Shown: positions 8,612 to 17,820, counted from the stretch's first letter. The stretch: 64,000 bases of DNA from Evansella vedderi (GCF_030813435.1 NZ_JAUSUG010000015.1:62001-126000), one strand, 5' to 3'. A program made the numbers and translations. The notes: generated by a model not told the origin, from the letters alone.

Positions 8612-8809
8612 ATGTCGGACAATTTCCGAAAGGAGACCACCTACAATCTAGTTTTACTTCTTACTGTTGAAGCGGTGTCCCTATATGCACAAAACGAATG
8701 GCCTTCTCCTACATTAAAAGAAATTTCATCCAAAATAGGTTATTCCGAGGAAATGATTCTTGAATCCTTAGAGTTTGGAAAACTTGAGCCCGTAGGCATC
8801 CTTCAATAG
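8612..8809 (+). CDS. Small protein resembling sigma-70 region 3
   Basis: A 65-residue soluble protein. Start ATG 8612 is chosen because AAAGGCGG lies upstream at good spacing; a GTG at 8591 would add seven residues but overlaps that site. Residues about 30-60 (PSPTLKEISSKIGYSEEMILESLEFGK, split here for length) match the helix-turn-helix pattern of sigma-factor region 3 (xPTxxEIAxxLGxxxExVxExLExG) as seen in SigB/SigF-type factors. There are no regions 2 or 4. The last seven bases overlap the convergent FAD gene. It may act as a regulator or be a domain remnant. The full family is not recognised. Confidence 0.6.
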   Translation: MSDNFRKETTYNLVLLLTVEAVSLYAQNEWPSPTLKEISSKIGYSEEMILESLEFGKLEPVGILQ

Positions 8810-10281
8810 GATGCTGCGGGCTCCTTCTCTGTTTTTACTGTAGCAGCACGGCGCTTTAAAATAGCCCTTGCTATGTGTACCCCGTTTGCCCCTGCCTGTG
8901 CAAGTCCACGTGTTACTCCACCACCGTCTCCACCGGCAAACAACCCAGAAACTTGGGTTTCAAATTCATCTGTCAAAACAGGTCTTGCCGAATAGAATTT
9001 CGCTTCAACTCCGTAAAACAAAGTATGTTCTGATGCAATACCTGGTGTTACCTTGTCTAGTGCTTCCATCATTTCTATTAAACTCTTCATTGTATTATAT
9101 GGTAATACAAGACCAAGGTCCCCTGGAACAGCTTCTTTTAAGGTTGGCTCTAAGAAACCTTCATCAATACGTTTCTTCGTAGATCTTCTTCCTTTTAATA
9201 TATCACCATATTTCTGAACGATGATAGATCCGCTGGATAAATCATTTGCACGTTCAGAAATTTCTTTTGCATATAAGTTCGGCTTATCAAATGGATCCGT
9301 AAATGTGTGAGAAACTAGTAATGCAAAGTTAGTATTCTCACTTCCCAAGTTAGGGTCTTTGTATGCATGGCCATTGGCTGTCATAACACCGCTATGATTT
9401 TCCACAACAACATGACCAGAAGGGTTGGAACAGAATGTACGTACTCTTGTCCCAACAGATGTGTTATATACAAACTTAGCTTCATATAGATGCTTATTAA
9501 TCTCTTCCATAATGACATCGGATGTTTCCACACGAACACCAATATCCACTTGATTATTTACCATACGGTAACCACGTTTTTTCAATAAACTTCCTAACCA
9601 TTCAGAACCGTCACGTCCCGGTACAATAACAACTTGATCTGCGTAGATTTCCTCTGCCTTTTTTTTCAAACGAACGCCAGTAACTCGTAAACTACCGTCA
9701 TCTGTTTTTTCTGTAATAATATCTTCCACTTCTGTACGGTGACGGAATTCAGCACGTTCCTCTAAGTATTTATAAATGCTTGTTAATATTTGCAGGTTAA
9801 CCTCTGTACCTAAATGACGAACATTCGCACGAAGAAGTTTTAAACCTGCACCCATCCCCCGTTTTTCTATGTTCCGAACCTCTTCTGTGTTTGGATCAGT
9901 ACATTCTACAGGCGCTCCATGGGCAAGGTTAATTTCATCCACATATTTAATTAACTCTAACACTTTGGACGGTGGAAGGTAATCTTGCATCCAGCCTCCA
10001 AAAGCTGTTGTAATATTAAATTTACCATCAGAGTAAGCTCCTGCTCCCCCAAATCCACTCGTGATAGAGCATGCAGGCAAACATCCGGTAAATTCCTTAC
10101 GCCCAGCTGGCGGCGGACATTTTTCAATTTTCTTTTCATTTATTGGGCATCTCCGCTGGTGGATAGCATGCCCTTTATCAATAAACAGAACCTTTAAGTC
10201 CGGCTGCTGCTTCGTTAATTCATATACAGTAAAAATTCCAGCAGGTCCCATACCTACAACAATGACATCATATTTGGCCAC
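8803..10281 (-). CDS. FAD-dependent dehydrogenase of the COG2509 type
   Basis: A 492-residue flavoprotein. The N-terminal dinucleotide-binding motif is VVGMGPAGIFTVYEL (about residues 8-22), followed by FIDKG at the end of the second strand. A cysteine-containing stretch (RRCPINEKKIEKCPPP, then TGCLPACSITSGFGGAGAYSDGK) and a C-terminal GLFAGGDGGGVTRGLAQAGANG segment identify the uncharacterised COG2509 family related to BaiN/HI0933-like oxidoreductases. Substrate unknown. It stands alone, flanked upstream by a MarR-type gene on the same strand, and overlaps the plus-strand gene at its 3' end by seven bases. Confidence 0.85.
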   Translation of the reverse strand: MAKYDVIVVGMGPAGIFTVYELTKQQPDLKVLFIDKGHAIHQRRCPINEKKIEKCPPPAGRKEFTGCLPACSITSGFGGAGAYSDGKFNITTAFGGWMQDYLPPSKVLELIKYVDEINLAHGAPVECTDPNTEEVRNIEKRGMGAGLKLLRANVRHLGTEVNLQILTSIYKYLEERAEFRHRTEVEDIITEKTDDGSLRVTGVRLKKKAEEIYADQVVIVPGRDGSEWLGSLLKKRGYRMVNNQVDIGVRVETSDVIMEEINKHLYEAKFVYNTSVGTRVRTFCSNPSGHVVVENHSGVMTANGHAYKDPNLGSENTNFALLVSHTFTDPFDKPNLYAKEISERANDLSSGSIIVQKYGDILKGRRSTKKRIDEGFLEPTLKEAVPGDLGLVLPYNTMKSLIEMMEALDKVTPGIASEHTLFYGVEAKFYSARPVLTDEFETQVSGLFAGGDGGGVTRGLAQAGANGVHIARAILKRRAATVKTEKEPAASY

Positions 10282-10410
10282 TTTGGATCCTCTCCCTGTT
10301 TTAATTTCTTTGACCGCTTTTCATCTTACCAGAGGATCAGGAAGAAAATCAAGTGATTTCCGAACGTTAGTAAGTATATTTTAACATAACATTCGATTGT
10401 TGGTGTTTTT

Positions 10411-10899
10411 TTATAGATCTTTATAGTTTTTTGTTGTTTCTTCTACCCATTCCACGAACTCTTCCCCATGGAAATGACGATTAAACTCCCTATAAAAACG
10501 GAGGAATTCTTCCATAAATTCTTTATTGTTTTTTTGATAGTCTTCAATAAACTCAAAGAATTTATATGTTTTCTGCTGTGATTCATCACGCTTCGCTTTT
10601 CCTTCCTTTGTTAATGCAATAAAGGTAACTCGTAAATCTTTTTTATTTTTCGTCATATATATAAGGTCTTTTTCTTGAAGGCGTTTAATAATTTGCATCA
10701 CAGTGGAACGATCCCATAGGCCTATTTTTGCAATATCAGTTACGGATATTTTCTCCTTAGAGTTAACAATCCACATAACATGCTGCTCAGCAAGGGTTAA
10801 TCCAATATCTTTTGCATTGGATTGCCACTCTTCCTCTAATACTTTAGACATTCCCCTGATATAATTGATTAATAAATGGTAATTGGACTTTACTGTCAT
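10411..10899 (-). CDS. MarR-family regulator, ScoC/Hpr-like
   Basis: About 162 residues with a winged helix: LTLAEQHVMWIV, KISVTDIAKIGLWDRSTVMQ, and the wing MTKNKKDLRVTFIALTKEGK. The pattern EQHVMWI...ISVTDIAKIG resembles the Bacillus transition-state regulator ScoC (Hpr), but the protein is shorter and diverges after the wing, so only a family call is made. The ATG at 10899 has AGAGG ten bases upstream; a GTG start ten codons earlier has only a weak site. It lies about 130 bases upstream of the FAD gene on the same strand, possibly its regulator. Confidence 0.8.
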   Translation of the reverse strand: MTVKSNYHLLINYIRGMSKVLEEEWQSNAKDIGLTLAEQHVMWIVNSKEKISVTDIAKIGLWDRSTVMQIIKRLQEKDLIYMTKNKKDLRVTFIALTKEGKAKRDESQQKTYKFFEFIEDYQKNNKEFMEEFLRFYREFNRHFHGEEFVEWVEETTKNYKDL

Positions 10900-11011
10900 C
10901 TCCTCACATCCTCTACTACTCTTTGCCACTCTTCTACTACTTTACCATAATTCGCCATAAATCGTATTGTAAAAGACCTTCTCAATTGAAAATTTTCCAT
11001 TTTAAAGATTA

Positions 11012-11050
11012 ATAAAAAATGCTCCGGATGCGGTCCGGAGCATTTTTATT
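11012..11050. terminator. Strong bidirectional-looking terminator
   Basis: AAAAATGCTCCGGA and TCCGGAGCATTTTT are perfect 14-base arms with a five-base loop. It lies between the MarR gene and the AGAG element and would stop transcripts arriving from the peptidase gene at 11584. Confidence 0.85.
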
Positions 11051-11053
11051 ATT

Positions 11054-11579
11054 AGAGCGCGTTCAAAGTCTGTTCAAACGGGAAAAACAGCCCCTTTTTA
11101 TACGAAAACTATGTTTTAATACATTGTTTATTTTCAAAAGAAGTTGATTGAAGCGAAAGGCACGAGCTGTCTCTTCCTCTACTAGCAAAGCTTCGAAGCG
11201 AATCCGTCGAGACAAATCGATGAATATTCGACGAAGCAACGCTCTTTCCTACGGGAAAAGCAACGGCTGAAGACACCGCAGGGACGAGCGACACTTCAGA
11301 GAGGCATCACGCGTGATGCCGCTTGAATACGCTCCGAGTTGTCTCGACGGATGCAGCTACAGAGCAATACTCGCAGAGGAAGAGACATGGCCCGAGGAGG
11401 CTGAAGCGTTGCCCGCGGAGCCAGGATGGCGACATTACGCCGTTGCCCACAGGACGTGGGCTGCTCTTAGGCGTAATTGGAGTGCCTGAAGCGTAAATCA
11501 ACTCCCAAATTTAGCCCAGTCAAAAATAGTTTTCATTTATCTGGTGTCTATAAAGACATGGGAGTTTTGAACAGACTCT
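11054..11579. mobile_element. MITE-like element with AGAGTCTGTTCAAA ends and a nested GC-rich repeat
   Basis: The left boundary AGAGCGCGTTCAAAGTCTG and the right boundary TTTTGAACAGACTCT are related as inverted repeats, and a 47-base version of the same element is at 22316-22362. The interior holds a copy of the core of the 8197-8455 repeat in inverse orientation; shared stretches include GAAGACACCGCAGGGACGAG and GAGTTGTCTCGACGGATGCA. No transposase is encoded. The whole 684 bases between the MarR start and the peptidase stop contain only this element and the terminator. ATT flanks both sides, a possible three-base target duplication. Confidence 0.65.
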
Positions 11580-11583
11580 ATTA

Positions 11584-12699
11584 CTATTTTACAGCTTTTT
11601 TAATAAGTGCTAAAACTAACTCTGCTGTTTTTACAAGCTCTTCAATAGGTAGTTTCTCATTCGTTGTATGAATTTCCTCATAGCCGATTCCTAGATTTAC
11701 CGTTGGAATACCAAATCCAGCGATAACATTAGCGTCACTTCCACCACCACTGTGAAGAAGTTTTGGTTCTCTATCGATGGATTTGACAGCCTCTTTTGCC
11801 ATTTCCACTACATGGTCCCCATCCTCGTGTTTGAATCCTGGATACATTAATTGTATATCTAGATCGACACTTCCACCCATTTCTGCAGCAGCATCTTCAA
11901 AGGCTGTTTTCATAGCTGCTACCTGCGCCTCCATTTTTTCTGCTACCAATGAGCGTGCTTCTGCTAAAATATCTACTCGATCACAAACGATATTCGTTTG
12001 GGTTCCACCTTCAAAGCGACCTATATTTGCTGTTGTTTCCTCGTCAATTCTCCCTAATGGCATACGAGCTATTGCTTTAGAAGCTACAGTAATGGCAGAA
12101 ACTCCCTTCTCTGGAGCTACACCAGCATGTGCTGTTTTTCCGTAAACGATGGCTTTCACTTTAGACTGGGTAGGTGCAGCAACAATAATCGTCCCCACTT
12201 TGCCATCACTGTCTAATGCATAACCGTATTTTGCAATTAAATCTTTTTCATCTAACGCTTTAGCGCCAACTAGACCTGATTCTTCACCAACTGTAATGAT
12301 AAATTGGATACTAGCGTGTGCAATATTATTTTCTTTTAATACACGGATAGCTTCAAGCATGGCTGCTATTCCGGCTTTATCGTCTGCCCCCAAAATTGTG
12401 CTGCCATCAGACTTTATGTATCCGTTCTCCACAACAGGGGTAATTCCAACTCCTGGAACAACTGTGTCCATGTGAGAAGTAAAGTAAATTGGATCTCCAT
12501 CTGTTGTACCCTCTAGAGTACAAATGAGATTTCCAGCGCCATGCCCTGTAACAGACATTGTGTCGTCTTCTTTAACCTTTACTCCAAGGGCTTCAAATTT
12601 CTCCCTTAAAACATTTGCAATATTTCTTTCATATTTCGTCTCCGAATCCACTTTCACCAATTCAATAAATTCATCAATAATACGTTGTTTATTAACCAT
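11584..12699 (-). CDS. yqjE: M20-family metallopeptidase (PepT-like, YqjE)
   Basis: A cytosolic two-zinc peptidase of 371 residues. Zinc-site motifs are in order: FTSHMDTVVPG, LGADDKAGIAAMLEA, TVGEESGLVGA, then the dimerisation domain with YGKTAHAGVAPEKG, and HTTNEKLPIEELV at the end. It is close to peptidase T but the exact substrate is unknown. Start ATG 12699 (MVNKQR) has GGAGG at good spacing; a TTG five codons upstream overlaps that site. Synteny (yqjE beside yqjD and yqjC) agrees with B. subtilis. Confidence 0.9.
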   Translation of the reverse strand: MVNKQRIIDEFIELVKVDSETKYERNIANVLREKFEALGVKVKEDDTMSVTGHGAGNLICTLEGTTDGDPIYFTSHMDTVVPGVGITPVVENGYIKSDGSTILGADDKAGIAAMLEAIRVLKENNIAHASIQFIITVGEESGLVGAKALDEKDLIAKYGYALDSDGKVGTIIVAAPTQSKVKAIVYGKTAHAGVAPEKGVSAITVASKAIARMPLGRIDEETTANIGRFEGGTQTNIVCDRVDILAEARSLVAEKMEAQVAAMKTAFEDAAAEMGGSVDLDIQLMYPGFKHEDGDHVVEMAKEAVKSIDREPKLLHSGGGSDANVIAGFGIPTVNLGIGYEEIHTTNEKLPIEELVKTAELVLALIKKAVK

Positions 12700-12821
12700 G
12701 TGCCCTGCCTCCAACCATTGTTTTAAATCTACTGGATAAATTATAGCAAAAAAATGTATCCAAGTCCCCTTTCAACATTAAGTACATGAATTCCTCCGAA
12801 AGATAATGATTGGTAAAGCAC

Positions 12822-14372
12822 CTAAAGGGGAATATTTCCATGTTTTTTTCTAGGACGATTCTCCTCCTTTCGTCTTAACATTTCTAAGCTTTGGATAAGC
12901 TTTATCCTCGTTTCCCTGGGGTCAATGACATCATCCACCATACCATTTGCAGCTGCAATATAGGGATTAGCAAACTTTTCACGGTACTCCTCAATTTTTT
13001 CCATGCGAGTTACTTCTGGATCACTGCTTTCATTAATCTCTTTAGCAAAAATAATATTTGCAGCACCATGAGGTCCCATTACAGCAATTTCAGCATTAGG
13101 CCAAGCAAATACGATGTCAGCACCAATTGATTTACTGTTCAGCGCCACATAAGCACCACCGTAGGCCTTCCTAGTAATCACTGTTATTTTCGGAACTGTA
13201 GCTTCCGAGTAAGCATACAAAATCTTTGCACCGTGTCGAATGATTCCACCGTGCTCCTGTTTAACCCCTGGGAAAAATCCCGTTACATCTTCAAAGGTGA
13301 TAAGTGGGATATGGAAGCAATCACAAAATCGGATAAACCGAGATATTTTGTCTGCAGAGTCTATATCTAATCCCCCAGCCATTATCTTCGGCTGATTTGC
13401 AATGATACCGACAGACTGTCCATGAATACGCGCAAACCCTACAACTGCATTTTTGGCAAAACGTTCATGAACTTCCATAAAAGAATCTTTGTCTACCACC
13501 TCTTTTATGACCTTTCTAACATCGTAGGGTTTTGTTGGATCAATCGGTACAAGTTCAAGTAAATCGTATAAAAAATCGTCCCTCTCTTCTTCAACGTTAA
13601 TGTCAGGGGGATAATCATCGTTATGTTGTGGTAAATAACTTAGTAGTTCCTTTACCCCATCTAACGCTTTTTCCTCTGATTCATAAGTAAAATGTGCATT
13701 TCCACTTTTACTTCCATGAACAGTTGCTCCCCCAAGTGCCTCCGAAGATATAGTTTCTCCAGTAACGGTTTCAATAACCTTCGGTCCTGTTATAAACATT
13801 TGACTTGTTTTTTCTACCATGAAAACAAAGTCAGTTATCGCTGGAGAATAAACCGCTCCACCTGCACAAGGTCCCATTATAACGGAAATTTGAGGAATCA
13901 CTCCGGAATAAATGCTATTACGATAAAAAACGTGTCCATACCCATCTAAAGACAATACCCCTTCTTGTATACGAGCCCCCCCTGAATCATTTAGCCCTAC
14001 AAATGGCGCTTTATTTTTCACGGCTAAGTCCATTACATTAGCAATTTTCTTCGCATGCATTTCACCCAACGCTCCACCATATACAGTGAAGTCTTGGGCA
14101 AATAAGAAAACTAATCTTCCATTCACTTTTCCATATCCCGTAACCACACCTTCTCCAGGAGCAGAACCATTTCGCATACCAAAATCAGTTGTTCTATGTT
14201 CAATAAAAGGGTTTAATTCCACAAAAGATCCTTCATCTAGAAAATAATCAATTCTTTCCCTTGCAGTTAGTTTCCCTTTTTCATGCTGCTTTTCAATTCG
14301 TTCGTCACCGCCACCTAGCTCTATCTTTCTACGCTTGTCGTAAAGCTCATTAATTTTGTCGTACATATCCAT
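12822..14372 (-). CDS. yqjD: Propionyl-CoA/methylmalonyl-CoA carboxyltransferase subunit (YqjD)
   Basis: A 516-residue acyl-CoA carboxyltransferase beta subunit. Features are the N-terminal EKGKLTARERIDYFLDEGSF, the acyl-CoA pocket GLNDSGGARIQEGV, GPCAGGAVYSPAITDF, and the C-terminal YGGAYVALNSKSIGADIVFAWP. It transfers a carboxyl group from biotin to propionyl-CoA, giving (S)-methylmalonyl-CoA. It is part of a three-gene run with the epimerase fusion and the mutase, so propionyl-CoA is the likely substrate. No dedicated biotin carboxylase or biotin carrier lies beside it. The AccB/AccC pair 38 kb away could partner it, but this is inference. Confidence 0.92.
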   Translation of the reverse strand: MDMYDKINELYDKRRKIELGGGDERIEKQHEKGKLTARERIDYFLDEGSFVELNPFIEHRTTDFGMRNGSAPGEGVVTGYGKVNGRLVFLFAQDFTVYGGALGEMHAKKIANVMDLAVKNKAPFVGLNDSGGARIQEGVLSLDGYGHVFYRNSIYSGVIPQISVIMGPCAGGAVYSPAITDFVFMVEKTSQMFITGPKVIETVTGETISSEALGGATVHGSKSGNAHFTYESEEKALDGVKELLSYLPQHNDDYPPDINVEEERDDFLYDLLELVPIDPTKPYDVRKVIKEVVDKDSFMEVHERFAKNAVVGFARIHGQSVGIIANQPKIMAGGLDIDSADKISRFIRFCDCFHIPLITFEDVTGFFPGVKQEHGGIIRHGAKILYAYSEATVPKITVITRKAYGGAYVALNSKSIGADIVFAWPNAEIAVMGPHGAANIIFAKEINESSDPEVTRMEKIEEYREKFANPYIAAANGMVDDVIDPRETRIKLIQSLEMLRRKEENRPRKKHGNIPL

Positions 14373-14375
14373 AAA

Positions 14376-15221
14376 TTACTCGTCTCCTTTTTCGGCTTCA
14401 TCAATAGTTTCACATAATTCTAGTAAAACACCTTTAGCATTCTTGGGATGGAGAAAAGCAATCGGATATCCCCCTGCCCCTTCCTTAGGTGTTTCATCGA
14501 TTAATTGAACCCCTTCTCGTTTAAGCTGATTAAGGCGATCCTGTAAGCTGGAAACGGATAATGCTATATGATGGATACCTTCACCTTTTTTTTCTAGGAA
14601 TCTAGCAATCGGACTACCGTTTGTAAGCGGTTCCAATAGTTCAAATTTAAAATTTCCTAAAGGTAAAAAGGCCACCTTTACCTTCTGTGAAGGAACCTCT
14701 ACTATTTTTTCTACTTCTAAATGTAAATGGTTTAAATAAAACGGTAACGCTTCTTCAATGGAATAAACAGCAATTCCAACATGGTCAATACCCTTTGGAC
14801 CTGCAAGTAAGGGATCCCCTTGCCCACGGGCCTCTAAAATTGCTTGTTCAATATAGGCAGATATGGTTTTTGTAGATGTACCTGGTGTAAAGATTTTCTT
14901 AATCCCTTGTTTTTCTAAGTTTTGTGCATCCTCTAATGGGATTACTCCGCCGCCAAATACGATAATGTCCTCAGCCTGTTCTTCACGAAGAAGCTTTAAA
15001 ACTTGTGGAAAAAGGACATTATGGGCTCCAGAAAGACTGGATAGACCAATTGCATCCACATCCTCTTGAATGGCCGCCTTTACAATTTGTTTCGGGGATT
15101 GCCTTAATCCCGTATAAATAACTTCCATTCCTGCATCACGAAGAGCCTGTGAAATAACCAAGGCTCCACGGTCATGTCCGTCTAACCCTGGCTTGGCTAT
15201 TAACACACGAATTTTTTCCAT
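14376..15221 (-). CDS. Fusion: methylmalonyl-CoA mutase cobalamin domain plus methylmalonyl-CoA epimerase
   Basis: A 281-residue two-domain protein. Residues 1-132 are a B12-binding domain with the base-off motif [10 protein letters not shown] (Asp14, His16, Gly19), SSLSGAH near 61-67 and the glycine turn FGGGV at 89-93. After a short linker, residues 144-275 are a vicinal-oxygen-chelate domain: GIDHVGIAV (His147), the central HHIALSV, and [16 protein letters not shown] with the terminal metal-ligand Glu. One polypeptide thus supplies the cobalamin carrier for the mutase at 15243 and the epimerase that makes its (R)-substrate. It is three bases from yqjD and 21 from the mutase. Both domains look intact. 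Confidence 0.93.
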   Translation of the reverse strand: MEKIRVLIAKPGLDGHDRGALVISQALRDAGMEVIYTGLRQSPKQIVKAAIQEDVDAIGLSSLSGAHNVLFPQVLKLLREEQAEDIIVFGGGVIPLEDAQNLEKQGIKKIFTPGTSTKTISAYIEQAILEARGQGDPLLAGPKGIDHVGIAVYSIEEALPFYLNHLHLEVEKIVEVPSQKVKVAFLPLGNFKFELLEPLTNGSPIARFLEKKGEGIHHIALSVSSLQDRLNQLKREGVQLIDETPKEGAGGYPIAFLHPKNAKGVLLELCETIDEAEKGDE

Positions 15222-15242
15222 CTTACATCTCCCCTTACTAGT

Positions 15243-16877
15243 TTAATATTCACCGAATACCTCTCTAAGGGTATGGCATATCTCCCCAATTGTAGTATAT
15301 TGTTTTACTGCTTCAATAATAAATGGCATTAAGTTTTCAGTACCTTCTGCTGCTGTCTTTAGTTGTGTTAATGCTGCTTTTACCTTTTCTTCGTTTCTAT
15401 TTGCTCTCGTCCCTTGAAGTCTTGCAAGCTGATCATCAACTAAGGAATCGTCTACGCGTAATAGCTCCGGTTGAGGCTCATCATCTAATTGATATTTGTT
15501 GACTCCTACAACGATTTCTTCTTGTTTTTCTTGACGTTTTTGAGTCTCGTAGGCTGCCCTTTGGATTTCCTTCTGCATATATTGCTGCTCTACTGCTGCA
15601 ACTGCCCCTCCACGTTTTTCTATTTCCTCTATATACTCATAAGCTTTCTTTTCTAGTTCATCTGTAAGGAATTCTATATAGTAGGATCCACCTAAAGGAT
15701 CAATCGTATCTGCTACACCCGTTTCGTTAGCAATTATTTGCTGTGTCCTTAAGGCAATTCTAGCAGAATCCTCAGTTGGAAGGGCAAGTGCTTCATCCTT
15801 TGCATTGGTGTGAAGACTTTGCGTTCCCCCTAATGCTGCCGCAAGTGCTTGAATGGCAACGCGAACAATATTATTATCCGGTTGTTGAGCTGTTAGGGTT
15901 GAACCAGCTACCTGTGTATGGAACCGAAGTTGCATGCTTTTTGCGTTTTTAGCTCCATACTTATCCCGCATAATGTTCGCCCACATTCTTCTTGCAGCCC
16001 GGAACTTTGCAATCTCTTCAAAAAACTGGTTATGACCGTTAAAAAAGAAGGCTAATCTCGGAGCAAAATTGTCTATATCTAATCCAGCCTCGAGAGCAGA
16101 ATCCACGTATGCAATGGCGTTAGATAATGTAAAGGCTAATTCTTGAACTGCTGTGGAACCAGCCTCACGAATGTGATAACCACTTATACTAATCGTATTA
16201 AACTTAGGGGTATTCTCGGTACAATAAGCAAATATATCTGTAATTAGGCGCATTGATGGTTTAGGAGGAAAAATATAAGTCCCCCTTGCAATATATTCCT
16301 TTAAAATATCATTTTGAATGGTTCCTTGAATTTTCTCCTTAGGAACTCCCTGTTTTTCTGCAACGACTATATACATAGCTAGTAGAACAGCAGCAGGGGC
16401 ATTAATGGTCATGGATGTACTTACTTCATCTAAGGAAATTCCATTGAAGAGAATTTCCATATCCTCTAAAGAGTCTATTGCTACTCCAACCTTCCCAACT
16501 TCCCCTAACGACATGGGGTCATCGGAGTCATAACCGATTTGAGTAGGTAAGTCAAAGGCAACGGATAACCCTGTTTGCCCTTGTTCAAGTAAGTATTTAA
16601 ACCTTTTATTCGTTTCTTTGGCTGAACCAAATCCTGCATATTGCCGCATCGTCCAGAAACGGCCACGATACATTGTTCTTCTTACTCCACGTGTGTAGGG
16701 AAAATCTCCAGGGAATCCTATATTATCCAAATAGCGTTTATCTATGTTATCTGGAATGTATACTGGGTCAATCTCAATGGATGAGGAAGTTAGGAATTTC
16801 TCTTTTCTTTCAGGACGTTTCTTTATTTCCTCTTCCGTTCTCTCTTTCCACTTTTCAAATGACTGTCTGTCTCCCAT
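15243..16877 (-). CDS. Methylmalonyl-CoA mutase, substrate-binding large subunit
   Basis: A 544-residue TIM-barrel chain of the acyl-CoA mutase family. The conserved blocks include [76 protein letters not shown] and [20 protein letters not shown]. It lacks the C-terminal B12-binding domain, which is supplied by the product of the downstream fused gene. The reaction is (R)-methylmalonyl-CoA to succinyl-CoA. Isobutyryl-CoA mutase is closely related and cannot be fully excluded, but the carboxylase and epimerase neighbours favour methylmalonyl-CoA. Confidence 0.93.
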   Translation of the reverse strand: MGDRQSFEKWKERTEEEIKKRPERKEKFLTSSSIEIDPVYIPDNIDKRYLDNIGFPGDFPYTRGVRRTMYRGRFWTMRQYAGFGSAKETNKRFKYLLEQGQTGLSVAFDLPTQIGYDSDDPMSLGEVGKVGVAIDSLEDMEILFNGISLDEVSTSMTINAPAAVLLAMYIVVAEKQGVPKEKIQGTIQNDILKEYIARGTYIFPPKPSMRLITDIFAYCTENTPKFNTISISGYHIREAGSTAVQELAFTLSNAIAYVDSALEAGLDIDNFAPRLAFFFNGHNQFFEEIAKFRAARRMWANIMRDKYGAKNAKSMQLRFHTQVAGSTLTAQQPDNNIVRVAIQALAAALGGTQSLHTNAKDEALALPTEDSARIALRTQQIIANETGVADTIDPLGGSYYIEFLTDELEKKAYEYIEEIEKRGGAVAAVEQQYMQKEIQRAAYETQKRQEKQEEIVVGVNKYQLDDEPQPELLRVDDSLVDDQLARLQGTRANRNEEKVKAALTQLKTAAEGTENLMPFIIEAVKQYTTIGEICHTLREVFGEY

Positions 16878-17170
16878 TGATCTTTTTCCTCCTTATTTAA
16901 TTAGGCTCCTTTATGCATATATTGTTGTTTATAAGTATATATTTTTCCTTGGATACGCTACAGGCGGGCCTTTCGCTACTCCAAGCTTTTAAAAAAGCCC
17001 TATATTTAAAGACAATACATAACATACTATACTTCGATAATTAATCCATAATATCCTTTAAAAAGTTCAGAAAACTCTTACTGTGTTCATAGGTATTTTT
17101 TCTCCCCCCTTGTCATTCTTCATAACAACAAGTAAAATATAATATAGTAATATTCAAGGAGGTTAGTCAC
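16878..17170. other. Intergenic stretch with a degenerate repeat copy
   Basis: A core of the dispersed repeat (CTTGGATACGCTACAGGCGG ... CTACTCCAAGCTTTTAAAAA) lies at about 16946-16999. The rest is AT-rich leader DNA shared by the divergent mutase operon and the prli42-like gene. No further gene was found. Confidence 0.6.
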
Positions 17171-17257
17171 ATGCCCCGCAAATATCGCAAAATACTTATT
17201 TATCTAATGATTGCAATTATGGCTCTAGGTACTATTTTAGGTGGAATAGCATTATAA
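17171..17257 (+). CDS. Prli42-like stressosome-associated miniprotein
   Basis: A 28-residue protein with a basic start (MPRKYRK) and one hydrophobic helix (ILIYLMIAIMALGTILGGIA). AAGGAGG lies eight bases before the ATG and a strong terminator follows the stop at once, so this is a complete expressed gene. Size, basic N-terminus and Y-L-M in the helix match Prli42, the Listeria membrane peptide that tethers the stressosome, and its annotated Bacillaceae relatives. No stressosome gene is nearby. Confidence 0.8.
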   Translation: MPRKYRKILIYLMIAIMALGTILGGIAL

Positions 17258-17267
17258 AATTGTAAAT

Positions 17268-17300
17268 CAAAAAGGCTTTCCCTATCGGGAAAGCCTTTTC
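17268..17300. terminator. Bidirectional terminator between prli42-like and L,D-transpeptidase genes
   Basis: Perfect 13-base arms AAAAGGCTTTCCC/GGGAAAGCCTTTT with a four-base loop, with runs of A and T on either side, serving two convergent genes. Confidence 0.9.
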
Positions 17301-17307
17301 TCACTAT

Positions 17308-17820
17308 CTAATTATCTGCAATTGCTCCATGTTTTTTACCAATTTCTTCAAAACCTTCATCACTAGATATTACCAGAACCTTCATACCTATAAGTACTTC
17401 CTCAAATAGGATTTCTACATCTTCATTTTTCATCCTTACACAACCATTAGTAACATAGTGTCCGATGGAAGCTGGATTGTTCGTTCCATGTATTCCATAA
17501 ATTCTCCCATCTGTTTCTTCTGCATCAAACCCGATCCACCTAGAACCTAAGGGATTTTTTTTATTTCCCCCTTCAATGTTCTCTTTCCTGTAGTAAGGGT
17601 CTACCGCCTTAACGGTGACAGTATGTTCTCCCTCAGGTGTAACCGAATCTGATTTTCCTGTCGCCACTTCGTACACTTGTTTAACCTCTCCGTCAAGAAT
17701 GTAGGCCAACTCATTTGTTTTTTTATTTACAATGATATAAGGGTCACCTACAAGCGGGTTTTCTCCAATTGGCCATATGGGAGAAATAACTAATAGTAGT
17801 GAAAGAAAAATAAATCGCAT
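17308..17820 (-). CDS. Secreted L,D-transpeptidase (YkuD family)
   Basis: A 170-residue exported enzyme with an uncleaved-looking or weak signal segment in residues 1-17. The catalytic motif HGTNNPASIGHYVTNGCVRM spans residues 111-130, with His111, Cys127 and Arg129. Upstream is the beta-rich part with GKSDSVTPEGEHTV. The family makes 3-3 (L,D) cross-links in peptidoglycan or attaches proteins to it. There is no LysM domain, unlike B. subtilis YkuD. It has a short C-terminal tail after the fold. Confidence 0.9.
   Translation of the reverse strand: MRFIFLSLLLVISPIWPIGENPLVGDPYIIVNKKTNELAYILDGEVKQVYEVATGKSDSVTPEGEHTVTVKAVDPYYRKENIEGGNKKNPLGSRWIGFDAEETDGRIYGIHGTNNPASIGHYVTNGCVRMKNEDVEILFEEVLIGMKVLVISSDEGFEEIGKKHGAIADN

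Noticed and set aside
9957-10384. Several overlapping frames within the FAD gene
   Set aside because: All are alternative-frame shadows of a gene with strong family similarity.
11109-11501. Two minus-strand open frames
   Set aside because: Both are inside the nested repeat and arise from its GC-rich core.
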